Part shown: positions 16,190-24,075 of the stretch, one piece after another
Layout: the number at the start of each line of letters is the position of its first letter
Position numbering within the stretch: the stretch's first letter is position 1
From: Rhizobium sp. BK316
GTDB lineage: Bacteria; Pseudomonadota; Alphaproteobacteria; Rhizobiales; Rhizobiaceae
Direction of reading: 5' to 3'
Length of the DNA: 64,000 nucleotides
Assembly: GCF_014193695.1 (NCBI RefSeq)
Contig: NZ_JACHZR010000006.1
Coordinates: forward strand, 186,001 to 250,000
Made by a program: the position numbers and the translations under genes
Notes under the pieces: generated by a model
The model's input: the letters and a program-made list of their open reading frames with translations, nothing else
What the model was told of the DNA's origin: nothing
Database searches by the model: none

Positions 16190-16398
16190 ATGGTCGCAGC
16201 GAAAGCTGGTGCGTGGCTGTTGCCAGAAGCAGAAAAGCGCATCGCGGAGGGAAACCGCGTGCGCTTCAGGTGCCGATTGGAGGTCGGAAATCGCCGGCGT
16301 TCAAGCGGCGCGATCCGCGCCACCTGTGCCATCTCGTGCCCTTTGATGCGGCCACTGCCGAACAGGGCATTCTGGTGTTCATGCCTGGGGACAGATAG
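16190..16398 (+). pseudogene. Probable gene remnant beside ldtR
   Basis: The plus strand encodes protein-like sequence in two frames. One frame reads AGAWLLPEAEKRIAEGNRVR from about 16202. The other reads RALQVPIGGRKSPAFKRRDP and then RHLCHLVPFDAATAEQGILV FMPGDR up to a TAG at 16396-16398. Together they look like a frameshifted gene end. It converges on ldtR with an 8-base gap. I do not recognise the family. It may mark the right junction of the island or be what is left of a gene that was disrupted. Confidence 0.35.
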
Positions 16399-16406
16399 TC
16401 GCCATC

Positions 16407-16919
16407 TTACAGGCGGTACAAAATCTGATCGTTCCAGAACCGGTCCAGCCGCTGCAGCAGTTTGTTCATCTGCGTAAACTCATCCGTGCCGATGCCGCCG
16501 ACCTTGTCGATCGAGGTGATGTGGCGTTCGTAGAGCCGGGCGACCGTTTCGGCGATGTCCTGGCCGGTTTCGGTCAGGCTGATGCGGACCGAGCGGCGGT
16601 CGATGCGGGAGCGCTGGTGGTTGATGAAGCCGAGGTCGACCAGCTTCTTGACGTTGTAGGAAACATTCGAGCCGAGATAGTAGCCGCGGGAGCGCAGCTC
16701 GCCGGCGGTCAGTTCGGAGTTGCCGATGTTGAAAAGGAGCAGCGCCTGGATGGCGTTGACGTCGCTGCGGCCCTGACGATCGAACTCGTCCTTGATGACG
16801 TCGAGAAGACGACGGTGAAGACGTTCGACAAGATGAAGGGATTCCATGTAAAGATCACGGATGCCCTGTTCGTGTGCATGGAAAGTCGATGCCGCCTGCG
16901 GCTTGATTTTCGTGTTCAT
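16407..16919 (-). CDS. ldtR: MarR-family regulator, LdtR-like
   Basis: The 170-residue protein is a winged-helix MarR-type regulator. The DNA-binding part includes NSELTAGELRSRGYYLGSNV and SYNVKKLVDLGFINHQRSRI DRRSVRISLTETG, with the DxRS wing of the family. The N-terminal half, RDLYMESLHLVERLHRRLLD and FDRQGRSDVNAIQALLLFNI, matches the conserved rhizobial and Liberibacter LdtR proteins, which regulate an L,D-transpeptidase gene and cell wall and stress functions. A 21-bp inverted repeat (16981-17001) lies 62 bases before the start and may be its own operator. The expected target, the gene at 11615-12916, is separated from it by an accessory island. Confidence 0.88.
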   Translation of the reverse strand: MNTKIKPQAASTFHAHEQGIRDLYMESLHLVERLHRRLLDVIKDEFDRQGRSDVNAIQALLLFNIGNSELTAGELRSRGYYLGSNVSYNVKKLVDLGFINHQRSRIDRRSVRISLTETGQDIAETVARLYERHITSIDKVGGIGTDEFTQMNKLLQRLDRFWNDQILYRL

Positions 16920-16980
16920 TTGACTGCCTCACTGTTTTGTTTGGCGGTGTCGTTTTCTTCCCGCCTTGAGTGAGACCCTA

Positions 16981-17001
16981 TCGAATACATATAAAATTCG
17001 A
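16981..17001. promoter_or_regulatory. Inverted repeat upstream of ldtR, candidate operator
   Basis: TCGAAT (16981-16986) and ATTCGA (16996-17001) are separated by nine AT-rich bases (ACATATAAA). The position, between the DUF6163-like gene end and ldtR, suits autoregulation. No factor can be assigned from sequence alone. Confidence 0.45.
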
Positions 17002-17047
17002 CTTAAACCGCAGGCTTAACAGAGGCTTACGAAAAGCCCTTGATGTA

Positions 17048-17485
17048 TCAGGGTAAATCAACACTTACCTGGCGACGCTGCCGGCGCCGCTCCAGCCACA
17101 GGGAAAGCCTGAAAATCCAATAGATGACGGCGACGATCACGTGGAGCAGGATGATCAGCCGGTTGGGTCCGAAGATCTGCGGAAGCAGGCCGTACATGAG
17201 GATCTGGCCGCCGGCCGCAAGCACCCAGATGACCGGTCCCCATGAAACGGTGAGCCAGAGGCCAAGCGAGGCGACCGGGAAAAGAACGGCAAGGGACGTG
17301 CTTGCGACCTTCCACGGCAGGCTCAACAGATCGAAGCGGCCGGCGCCGACCAGCGAATAGCCGACGAGCATCGCCCAATATTGCAGGCCGAACCAGAAGC
17401 AGGAAACGGCAACGAGCCGCAGGAAGAAGATGAAGAGGATATCCGTCAGCGTGCGTTTCGGTATCGTCGGAGAATCGGTTTCCAT
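17048..17485 (-). CDS. DUF6163-like small membrane protein
   Basis: The 145-residue product has four hydrophobic helices: FIFFLRLVAVSCFWFGLQYW, VASTSLAVLFPVASLGLWLT, VSWGPVIWVLAAGGQILMYG and LIILLHVIVAVIYWIFRLSL, followed by a strongly basic tail (ERRRQRRQ). The length, the LQYWAMLVGY motif and the position between ldtR and hemB match the rhizobial family given as DUF6163. Its function is unknown to me. It lies upstream of ldtR on the same strand with a 128-base gap that contains an inverted repeat, and it diverges from hemB. Confidence 0.8.
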   Translation of the reverse strand: METDSPTIPKRTLTDILFIFFLRLVAVSCFWFGLQYWAMLVGYSLVGAGRFDLLSLPWKVASTSLAVLFPVASLGLWLTVSWGPVIWVLAAGGQILMYGLLPQIFGPNRLIILLHVIVAVIYWIFRLSLWLERRRQRRQVSVDLP

Positions 17486-17619
17486 GGCGAGACCTCACAT
17501 TCGGATCGCAGCTTCATTTTTCCGGGTTTCATCCGCCGCGGCCAATCGTCCGGTTTGGATTTCCCGGCGCGCATGATAATGACCGCTCCGATAAATGGAA
17601 TGGCCCAGGGACAGATATC

Positions 17620-18633
17620 ATGCAGGACAAGACGCATCTCGTCGATGAAATCACCGGTCACCGCCGCATGCGGCGCAACCGCAAGGCGGACTGGACGCGC
17701 CGCCTGGTGCAGGAAAACCGACTGACGGTTGACGATCTGATCTGGCCGATCTTCATCGTTCCGGGAACCGGCATCGTCGATCCGATCGCTGCCATGCCCG
17801 GCGTGAACCGCATGAGCGTCGACAAGGCGGTCGAGGCGGCGAAGGAAGCAGCCGACCTCGGTATCCCTGCCATTGCCACCTTCCCCGATATCGAGATGGA
17901 GCTGCGTGACGAAACGGGCTCCAACAGCCTCGTCGCCAATAACCTCATCAATCAGACAACGGCCGCCATCAAAAAGGCGGTGCCCGATATCGGCATTATT
18001 ACCGATGTGGCGCTCGACCCCTTCACCAGCCATGGGCACGACGGCATCCTGCGCGACGGCGAGATCGTCAATGACGAGACGGTCGACCAGGTGGTCAAGG
18101 CGGCAATCCTGCAGGCCGATGCCGGCGCCGACATCATCGCACCGTCGGAAATGATGGACGGGCGCATCGGCGCGATCCGCCGCGGGCTCGATGCGGCGGG
18201 ACACCAGAGCGTCGGCATCATGTCCTATGCCACGAAGTTCTCTTCCGGCTTCTACGGCCCCTATCGCGAGGCGATCAATACCAAGGGTCTGCTGAAGGGC
18301 GACAAGAACAGCTATTACATCAATCCGGCCAACGGCACGGAAGCGATCCGCGACGCCGCCCTCGATGTCGAGGAAGGCGCCGACATGCTGATGGTCAAGC
18401 CGGGGCTTGCCTATCTCGACATCTGCTGGCGCGTGAAGGAGGCTTTCGGCCTGCCGACCTTCGCCTATCAGGTCTCGGGCGAATATTCGCAGATCAAGGC
18501 TGCGGCGATGAACGGCTGGATCGACGGCGAGCGGATCATGATGGAGACGCTGCTGGCCTTCAAGCGTGCCGGCTGTGACGGCATCCTCACCTATTTCGCG
18601 CCGGAAGTGGCCAAAATCCTCGCAAAAAGGTGA
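17620..18633 (+). CDS. hemB: Delta-aminolevulinic acid dehydratase (porphobilinogen synthase), magnesium type
   Basis: HemB joins two 5-aminolevulinate molecules into porphobilinogen in haem and vitamin B12 synthesis. The 337-residue protein carries the two catalytic lysines, Lys206 in SYATKFSSGFYGPYREA and Lys260 in MLMVKPGLAYLDI. In the metal region it reads TDVALDPFTSHGHDGILRDG. Zinc enzymes have three Cys here; this one has Ala and Asp, the pattern of Mg2+-dependent rhizobial enzymes such as that of Bradyrhizobium. The gene diverges from the DUF6163-like gene and is followed after 73 bases by an RDD-family gene. Confidence 0.97.
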   Translation: MQDKTHLVDEITGHRRMRRNRKADWTRRLVQENRLTVDDLIWPIFIVPGTGIVDPIAAMPGVNRMSVDKAVEAAKEAADLGIPAIATFPDIEMELRDETGSNSLVANNLINQTTAAIKKAVPDIGIITDVALDPFTSHGHDGILRDGEIVNDETVDQVVKAAILQADAGADIIAPSEMMDGRIGAIRRGLDAAGHQSVGIMSYATKFSSGFYGPYREAINTKGLLKGDKNSYYINPANGTEAIRDAALDVEEGADMLMVKPGLAYLDICWRVKEAFGLPTFAYQVSGEYSQIKAAAMNGWIDGERIMMETLLAFKRAGCDGILTYFAPEVAKILAKR

Positions 18634-18706
18634 TTTTCGGGCGGATTATTGCATTTCCCCCTGACGATACCATATCAGCGGCATCGTCTTTCGAAGGGAG
18701 ATATGG

Positions 18707-19165
18707 ATGAGCTACAACCCCAATCCGCTTTATGCCGCACCGGAGGAGTGGCGCGCCTATAGTGGTGTGCTCAGCCGTCGCGTCTTCGCATTCATCCTCG
18801 ACTATGTCATCGTGGCCATGCTCTGCATTCCCGCGGCGATCGTAGTGTTCTTCCTGGGGATCGTCACACTGGGGCTCGGCTTCATTCTTTATCCGGCCCT
18901 GTTCGCCATCGTTGCAGGCCTGTACTTTGGCATGACTGTCGGCGGTCCGTCGCAAGCTTCGCTCGGCATGCGCGCGATGGGTATCGCCATCGTGCGCGTT
19001 GATGGAAGGCCGATGGACTTCATCCTGGCCATTGCTCACCTGGCGCTCTTCTGGATTCTGAACTCGGTGTTGACGCCGCTGATTCTGCTGGTCGGCCTCT
19101 TCACGGAGCGCTCGCGCCTGCTGCACGATTTCCTCGTCGGCACGGCTACGATCCGCATCAGCTGA
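18707..19165 (+). CDS. RDD-family membrane protein
   Basis: The 152-residue protein has the RDD domain: the first helix begins RRVFAFILDYVIVAMLCI with the Arg and Asp that name the family, and the last loop ends SRLLHDFLVGTATIRI with the final Asp. Three to four membrane helices are visible, including VVFFLGIVTLGLGFILYPAL. RDD proteins are of uncertain function, with some acting as Na+/H+ antiporters. GAAGGGAG precedes the ATG. The position after hemB is conserved in rhizobia as far as I recall. A separate unit starts downstream at bpt. Confidence 0.9.
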   Translation: MSYNPNPLYAAPEEWRAYSGVLSRRVFAFILDYVIVAMLCIPAAIVVFFLGIVTLGLGFILYPALFAIVAGLYFGMTVGGPSQASLGMRAMGIAIVRVDGRPMDFILAIAHLALFWILNSVLTPLILLVGLFTERSRLLHDFLVGTATIRIS

Positions 19166-19238
19166 TACCGGCCCGGCGGGGACGAAATAAAGTCTCCGCC
19201 CGCCCTTTGCCGGCCACAAAAGGGCGCCATATCCAAGA

Positions 19239-19254
19239 AATCGAATATTCGATT
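19239..19254. promoter_or_regulatory. Perfect 16-bp palindrome upstream of bpt
   Basis: AATCGAATATTCGATT is an uninterrupted palindrome about 95 bases before the bpt start. It shares the TCGAAT/ATTCGA half-sites with the ldtR upstream repeat, but with no spacer. It could be an operator; no regulator can be named. Confidence 0.4.
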
Positions 19255-19347
19255 GCGCGGCACTGAATGCCGCGCTGTTGACGTTTTTTATTCTTGCGTC
19301 ATGCTGTCTGGAATGACAGGTGCCCCGAAAGGAAATCTCCGCAAGAG

Positions 19348-20124
19348 ATGAATACGCAGACCACGCCATCCCCTCAGTTTTATCTGACGGCTCCGGCAAC
19401 GTGTCCGTATCTGCCGCATGAGATGGAGCGCAAGGTCTTCACCCATCTCGTCGGCCCCCGGGCGGCGGAGATGAACGATATCCTGACCCAGGGCGGTTTC
19501 CGCCGTTCGCAGAACATCGCCTATCGCCCCGCCTGCGAGGCCTGTCGCGCCTGCGTGTCCGTGCGCATCCTCGCGCAGGAGTTCGAGCCCACGAAATCGA
19601 TGAAGCGGGTGCTGGCGGCCAATTCCGATGTCATTTCCACGGAATTTGCGGCCCAACCGTCGAGCGAGCAATATTCCCTGTTCCGCCGTTACCTCGACTA
19701 TCGACACCAGCAGGGCGGCATGTCCGACATGACCGTGCTCGACTATGCGATCATGGTGGAGGACACGCATGTGAACACCAAGATCATCGAATACCGCCGG
19801 CGCGAGGAAGGCTCGGGACTGGAAACGCGGCCGAAGGGCGAGTTGCTTGCCGCCGCGCTCACCGACACGATGAGCGACGGTCTTTCGATGGTCTATTCCT
19901 ACTTCAATCCTGATCTCGACCGGCGCTCGCTCGGCACTTTCATGATCCTCGATCATGTGCGCCGCACGAAAGCGCTCGGCCTGCCGCATGTCTATCTCGG
20001 CTACTGGGTTCAAGGATCGCGGAAGATGGATTACAAGACGCGCTTCCAGCCGCAGGAACATCTGACGCCGCGCGGCTGGGAACGCTTCGACCCCTCTTCC
20101 CTCCAGGACGACCCGCAGGACTGA
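19348..20124 (+). CDS. bpt: Aspartate/glutamate leucyltransferase (N-end rule)
   Basis: Bpt attaches leucine from Leu-tRNA to proteins with N-terminal Asp or Glu and so marks them for ClpS/ClpAP degradation. The 258-residue protein has the Cys-rich start region TAPATCPYLPHEMERKVFTH and NIAYRPACEACRACVSVRI, then the GNAT-like part DGLSMVYSYFNPDLDRRSLG and LGYWVQGSRKMDYKTRFQPQ EHL. All are family hallmarks. I chose ATG 19348 (MNTQTTPSPQFYLTAP), the usual family start; an in-frame ATG 54 bases upstream adds an unlikely leader. Confidence 0.94.
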   Translation: MNTQTTPSPQFYLTAPATCPYLPHEMERKVFTHLVGPRAAEMNDILTQGGFRRSQNIAYRPACEACRACVSVRILAQEFEPTKSMKRVLAANSDVISTEFAAQPSSEQYSLFRRYLDYRHQQGGMSDMTVLDYAIMVEDTHVNTKIIEYRRREEGSGLETRPKGELLAAALTDTMSDGLSMVYSYFNPDLDRRSLGTFMILDHVRRTKALGLPHVYLGYWVQGSRKMDYKTRFQPQEHLTPRGWERFDPSSLQDDPQD

Positions 20125-20283
20125 TGCTTCCTGCCACCTTTCCGATCACCGGAAGGGCCTGTTGCTGACGGCAGTCGGCGGACTGGCGCTTTCCATGGAC
20201 ATCCCCGCTCGTCCGCCTTCAGGACTCTCGATCACTCATCCCAGCTGAATCGTCTTCAACGGCGCGCTTGATTGGCGGCTGGT

Positions 20284-20329
20284 TGTCGCCTATCTTTCTG
20301 TTATAACCTTGTTGCAACAGGAGGCGACA
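20284..20329. promoter_or_regulatory. Inverted repeats at the AbrB/Doc promoter and ribosome site
   Basis: TGTCGCCT (20284-20291) is complementary to AGGCGACA (20322-20329), which includes part of the ribosome-binding site before the ATG at 20330. Between them lie two further palindromes, GTTATAAC (20300-20307, a likely -10 region) and TGTTGCAACA (20310-20319). This layout suits toxin-antitoxin autoregulation. Confidence 0.55.
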
Positions 20330-20551
20330 ATGAACGTCACCATTCGTAAGATCGGCAATTCGGAAGGCGTGATTATTCCGAAGGAAGTGCTGGACCGTTT
20401 TGGGTTGAAGGCGGGAGATATTCTGGAGCTTCAGGCCGAGGACGGTCGCTTTTACATGCAGCCTGTTGATGAGGATATCTCCGAAGAGCTTAATGCAGCC
20501 CGTCTCTTCATGGAGAAGTATAAGGTCGCGCTCAAGAAGCTTGCCGAATAA
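20330..20551 (+). CDS. AbrB/MazE-type antitoxin
   Basis: The 73-residue protein is a swapped-hairpin AbrB-type DNA-binding protein: NVTIRKIGNSEGVIIPKEVL followed by DRFGLKAGDILELQAEDGRF. The C-terminal tail (ISEELNAARLFMEKYKVALK) is the part expected to bind and block the toxin. AGGAGG lies eight bases before the ATG; an in-frame start at 20309 precedes this site and is unlikely. Its stop overlaps the toxin start by one base (TAATG). It should repress its own promoter through the palindromes upstream. Pairing of AbrB-like antitoxins with Doc-like toxins is known. Confidence 0.9.
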   Translation: MNVTIRKIGNSEGVIIPKEVLDRFGLKAGDILELQAEDGRFYMQPVDEDISEELNAARLFMEKYKVALKKLAE

Positions 20552-20940
20552 TGACATTCAAGTTTCTAAGCAGACGGCTGGTCGAGCAGATGCACGCGAT
20601 GCAGATCGAACGGTTTGGCGGCCTCGCCGGCCTTCGCGATGAAGGTTCGCTGGAATCCGCTTTGGGGCGCCCCATCAACAAGGCAAACTACGGATGCGAT
20701 GACATCATTGAGCTTGCCGCCGCATATCTTTTCGGTTTGGCGCGCAATCACGCGTTTCTTGACGGAAACAAACGGATCGCCATTGTCAGTTGCGGTGTCT
20801 TTCTATTGCAGCACGGCTATTCGATAGAGACGACCGACGCCCATCTGTACACTTTTGTCATAGGTGTGGCAGCAGGCGAAATCGACGAGGACGGCGCGAC
20901 GCGCTTCCTGCGCGATCACACGATCCCGCTCACGCCGTAG
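20551..20940 (+). CDS. Doc-family toxin (Fic fold)
   Basis: The 129-residue protein matches death-on-curing toxins, which phosphorylate EF-Tu and so stop translation. The catalytic motif reads HAFLDGNKRIAIV, where Doc toxins have HxFx(N/D)(A/G)NKR. The N-terminal LVEQMHAMQIERFGGLAGLR and GSLESALGRP are also diagnostic. It is translationally coupled to the AbrB-type antitoxin. Its last 11 bases overlap the 3' end of the converging SRPBCC gene. The motif is intact, so the toxin should be active. Confidence 0.92.
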   Translation: MTFKFLSRRLVEQMHAMQIERFGGLAGLRDEGSLESALGRPINKANYGCDDIIELAAAYLFGLARNHAFLDGNKRIAIVSCGVFLLQHGYSIETTDAHLYTFVIGVAAGEIDEDGATRFLRDHTIPLTP

Positions 20941-21427
20941 CGCCTGCAGACTGGCCGGCTTCGGGATTCGATCGTTTCGAACCTGCGGAAAGCTCCAGTT
21001 CCCGATCCAGCCCTTCGACGATATGCGTCCAGCCCTGACGGGTCTTTTCCTCGTATTCCGCCCATTCCGCACACATTTCATGCGTGAGGGTCAGGCGACT
21101 GCCGCTGCCGAGCGGTTCGATATCGATTTCGACGCGATCGCAATTATGGTCGTGCTCCTCGACCGAAAAGCAGAAGACAATGCGCTTCGGGCGTTTCAAT
21201 TCCAGAAACACGCCGTGATGAAAGGCATCGCCGGTCGGGCGGCGGTCGACGATGATGAAGCGGCCGCCGACGCGCGGATCGATATCGGCGCGGATGACAT
21301 GGCCGTCGTCGGTTGCAAATAAAAAGCGGCGGGCGATTTCGGGATTGAGCCAGGCATCATAAACCGTAGCGGGCGGCGCCCTGTAGCTGTGGGCGACATG
21401 CAGTTTGATGGTATTGGCGGCAGGCAT
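20930..21427 (-). CDS. SRPBCC/AHSA1-family protein
   Basis: The 165-residue product has the AHSA1-like START fold. VAHSYRAPPATVYDAWLNPE IARRF is the standard opening, PRVGGRFIIVDRRPTG the central strand pair, and MCAEWAEYEEKTRQGWTHIV EGLDREL the C-terminal helix. Such proteins bind hydrophobic ligands or assist chaperones. Many are cotranscribed with ArsR regulators; none is present here. The C-terminal SAGSKRSNPEAGQSAGATA is a polar tail that overlaps the doc gene on the other strand. Confidence 0.85.
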   Translation of the reverse strand: MPAANTIKLHVAHSYRAPPATVYDAWLNPEIARRFLFATDDGHVIRADIDPRVGGRFIIVDRRPTGDAFHHGVFLELKRPKRIVFCFSVEEHDHNCDRVEIDIEPLGSGSRLTLTHEMCAEWAEYEEKTRQGWTHIVEGLDRELELSAGSKRSNPEAGQSAGATA

Positions 21428-21589
21428 CGACGGTCCTCCATTGTTCGCACGCTTTCAGCGCACGGTTCACGGCCATCCCGCCCGCCCACGGAACGACGTT
21501 GCCCTTCTTTTTAGGCCCTTCTTTTGGTGACAGGACTGAGATAGAGGAGTTGCCCCGCCTGCCAAGGGCGGAGCCTCAAAATTCCGGGA

Positions 21590-23845
21590 TCAGCCGGCGA
21601 ATTTGCCGCTGCGCGGGAAGCCCTTCGGTACGGTACGGCCGGCGGTAGCGCGGTCGGCCAGCCATTCGGCAAGCTCGTCCTTGTTCTTCGTAAAGGTGCG
21701 GCCGGCGCTGTCTTCCCAGTTCAGGCCATCGGCGATCGCAAAGCAGCGAATGTCGGAAATGCCGCCATCCTTGTAGCGCTGCAGGCGCACGCCCTTGCCG
21801 CGTGTCATCTCCGGCACTTGGCTCAGCGGGAAGACCAGCATCTTGCGATTTTCGCCGACGACGGCGACGTGATCGCCGTTCACGGGAACGAGAAGCTTCG
21901 TCTCGTCGGGCATGGAGACGTTCATGATCTGCTTGCCCTTACGGGTATTGGCGACCATTTCCGCTTCCGGCACCACGAAACCATTGCCGGCAGTCGAGAC
22001 GAGCAGCATCTTGCGCGCCGGGTCGTGGACGAAGGCGGTCAGCACGTCCTGATCGTTGTCCATGTCGATCATGATGCGCAGAGGCTCACCGTGGCCACGG
22101 CCACCGGGCAGCTTGTCACCACCGAGCGTGAAGACCTTGCCGCCTGTGGTGACGATCAGGATCTTGTCGGTCGTCTGCGCCGGGAAGGCCACTCTCAGGC
22201 CGTCGCCTTCCTTGAAGGTCAGCGCCGAGGTATCGGAAATGTGGCCCTTCAGAGCGCGGATCCAGCCCTTTTCGGAAACGACGACCGTGATCGGCTCCTT
22301 CTCGATCATTGCATGCTGGATGGCTTCTTCGTCGGCCTCAGGCGCTTCGGCAAACTGCGTGCGACGACGGCCGATCTCGGTGGCCTTGGCGAATTTCTTC
22401 TTCACCTCGCCGATTTCCCAGGAAACCGTCTGCCATTGCTTTTCATCGGAAGCGAGCAGCGCTTCGATATCAGCCTTTTCCTTGGTGAGTTCGTCGTGCT
22501 CCTTGCGGATCTCGAATTCTTCGAGCTTGCGCAGGGCGCGCAGCCGCATGTTGAGGATCGCTTCGACCTGAACATCGGTCAGATCCCAGCGCGCCATCAT
22601 GACGGGCTTCGGCTCATCCTCTTCGCGGATGATGCGGATCACCTCATCGATGTTGAGGTAAGCGACAAGCAAACCACCGAGGATTTCGAGGCGCCTGTCG
22701 ATCGCGGCAAGGCGGAAGCGCGAGCGGCGCTGCAGGACCTCGCGGCGATGCTCCAGCCACTCCTTCAGCACTTCATTCAGCGCCATGACGCGCGGGATCA
22801 CGCCCATCGAGAGCACGTTCATGTTCAGCGGGAAACGGCTTTCCAGCTCCGTCAGCTTGAACATGGATTCCATGAGGATGGTCGGATCGACGGTGCGGCT
22901 CTTCGGCACCAGGACAATGCGGATGTCCTCGGCCGATTCATCCCTGATGTCTTCCAGCAGCGGCAGCTTGCGGGCAATCAAAAGCTCGGCGATCTTTTCG
23001 ATCAGGCGCGACTTTTGCACCTGGAAGGGAATCTCGGTGACGATGATCTGGTAGCCGCCGCGGCCGAGATCTTCCGTTTCCCATTTCGCACGCACGCGAA
23101 AGCCGCCGCGGCCGGTGCGGTAGCTCTCGATGATGCTTTCCTTGTTGTCGATGATGATGCCGCCGGTCGGGAAATCCGGGCCGGGGATGAATTCGACGAG
23201 CTTCTCGACCGTGGCATCGGGATGCTTGATCAGATGCAGTGCCGCGTCGCAGACCTCATGCACGTTGTGCGAAGGAATTGATGTCGCCATGCCGACCGCA
23301 ATACCCGAGGAACCGTTCGCCAGAAGGTTCGGGAAGGCGCCGGGGAGAACGACCGGCTCGGAATTGGATTCGTCGTAGGTGTCACGGAAATCGACGGCGT
23401 CCTGATCGATGCCCTCGAGCAGCAGTTCGGAGACCGCGGTCATCTTCGATTCGGTGTATCGCATGGCGGCAGGACTGTCGCCGTCGATATTGCCGAAGTT
23501 GCCCTGCCCGTTCACCAGCGTGTAGCGCTGCGAGAAATCCTGTGCGAGGCGTGCCAGCGCGTCATAGATCGACTGGTCGCCATGCGGGTGATAGTTACCC
23601 ATCACTTCGCCGACGATCTTGGCGCATTTCCTGAAGGCCGCATTCGGCCGCAGGCCCATGTCGTTCATCGCATAGACGATGCGGCGATGGACCGGCTTCA
23701 GGCCATCGCGCACGTCAGGCAGCGCACGGTGCATGATGGTCGACAGCGCATAGCGAAGATAGCGCTCTTCGAGCGCCGCCTTCAGGTCGACCGGATGAAT
23801 ATTGTCGCCGTCTCCGCCAGAAGGCGGTAAAATCTCTTGTCCCAT
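21590..23845 (-). CDS. parC: DNA topoisomerase IV subunit A
   Basis: ParC is the DNA-cutting subunit of topoisomerase IV, which unlinks daughter chromosomes. The 751-residue protein has RYALSTIMHRALPDVRDGLK and GNYHPHGDQSIYDALARLAQ (quinolone region). The catalytic Tyr130 lies in AAMRYTESKM, followed by TYDESNSEPVVLPGAFPNLL. The length and the divergent C-terminal repeats (VVVSEKGWIRALKGH, LIVTTGGKVFTLGGDKLPGG) fit ParC rather than GyrA, which is longer. It is monocistronic and diverges from the exported protein gene downstream in window order. Confidence 0.96.
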   Translation of the reverse strand: MGQEILPPSGGDGDNIHPVDLKAALEERYLRYALSTIMHRALPDVRDGLKPVHRRIVYAMNDMGLRPNAAFRKCAKIVGEVMGNYHPHGDQSIYDALARLAQDFSQRYTLVNGQGNFGNIDGDSPAAMRYTESKMTAVSELLLEGIDQDAVDFRDTYDESNSEPVVLPGAFPNLLANGSSGIAVGMATSIPSHNVHEVCDAALHLIKHPDATVEKLVEFIPGPDFPTGGIIIDNKESIIESYRTGRGGFRVRAKWETEDLGRGGYQIIVTEIPFQVQKSRLIEKIAELLIARKLPLLEDIRDESAEDIRIVLVPKSRTVDPTILMESMFKLTELESRFPLNMNVLSMGVIPRVMALNEVLKEWLEHRREVLQRRSRFRLAAIDRRLEILGGLLVAYLNIDEVIRIIREEDEPKPVMMARWDLTDVQVEAILNMRLRALRKLEEFEIRKEHDELTKEKADIEALLASDEKQWQTVSWEIGEVKKKFAKATEIGRRRTQFAEAPEADEEAIQHAMIEKEPITVVVSEKGWIRALKGHISDTSALTFKEGDGLRVAFPAQTTDKILIVTTGGKVFTLGGDKLPGGRGHGEPLRIMIDMDNDQDVLTAFVHDPARKMLLVSTAGNGFVVPEAEMVANTRKGKQIMNVSMPDETKLLVPVNGDHVAVVGENRKMLVFPLSQVPEMTRGKGVRLQRYKDGGISDIRCFAIADGLNWEDSAGRTFTKNKDELAEWLADRATAGRTVPKGFPRSGKFAG

Positions 23846-24075
23846 GGAATCCTGACTAGCTCAGAAGTGCCTGTGGGGCAAGGAATCCGGGCATTCCGGC
23901 TGTGGATGACGTCTTCGTGCTGACACGAAAGACGGAAAAAAGTATCACCTGAATTTGGACTTCGTTTGCCGATCCTCTCAACAGAAATTTAGGGGTCTGC
24001 AAATATAAAGGCGGACCGTTCCGCAGTCGCTTCTTTGTAATATTCAACGGCACTTGCCATCCAGGGGACTTTCTC

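Noticed and set aside
21818..23281. A 487-codon open frame on the plus strand opposite parC
   Set aside because: It mirrors the parC codon pattern and is very rich in His, Asp, Arg and Gln, as expected for an antisense shadow in GC-rich DNA.
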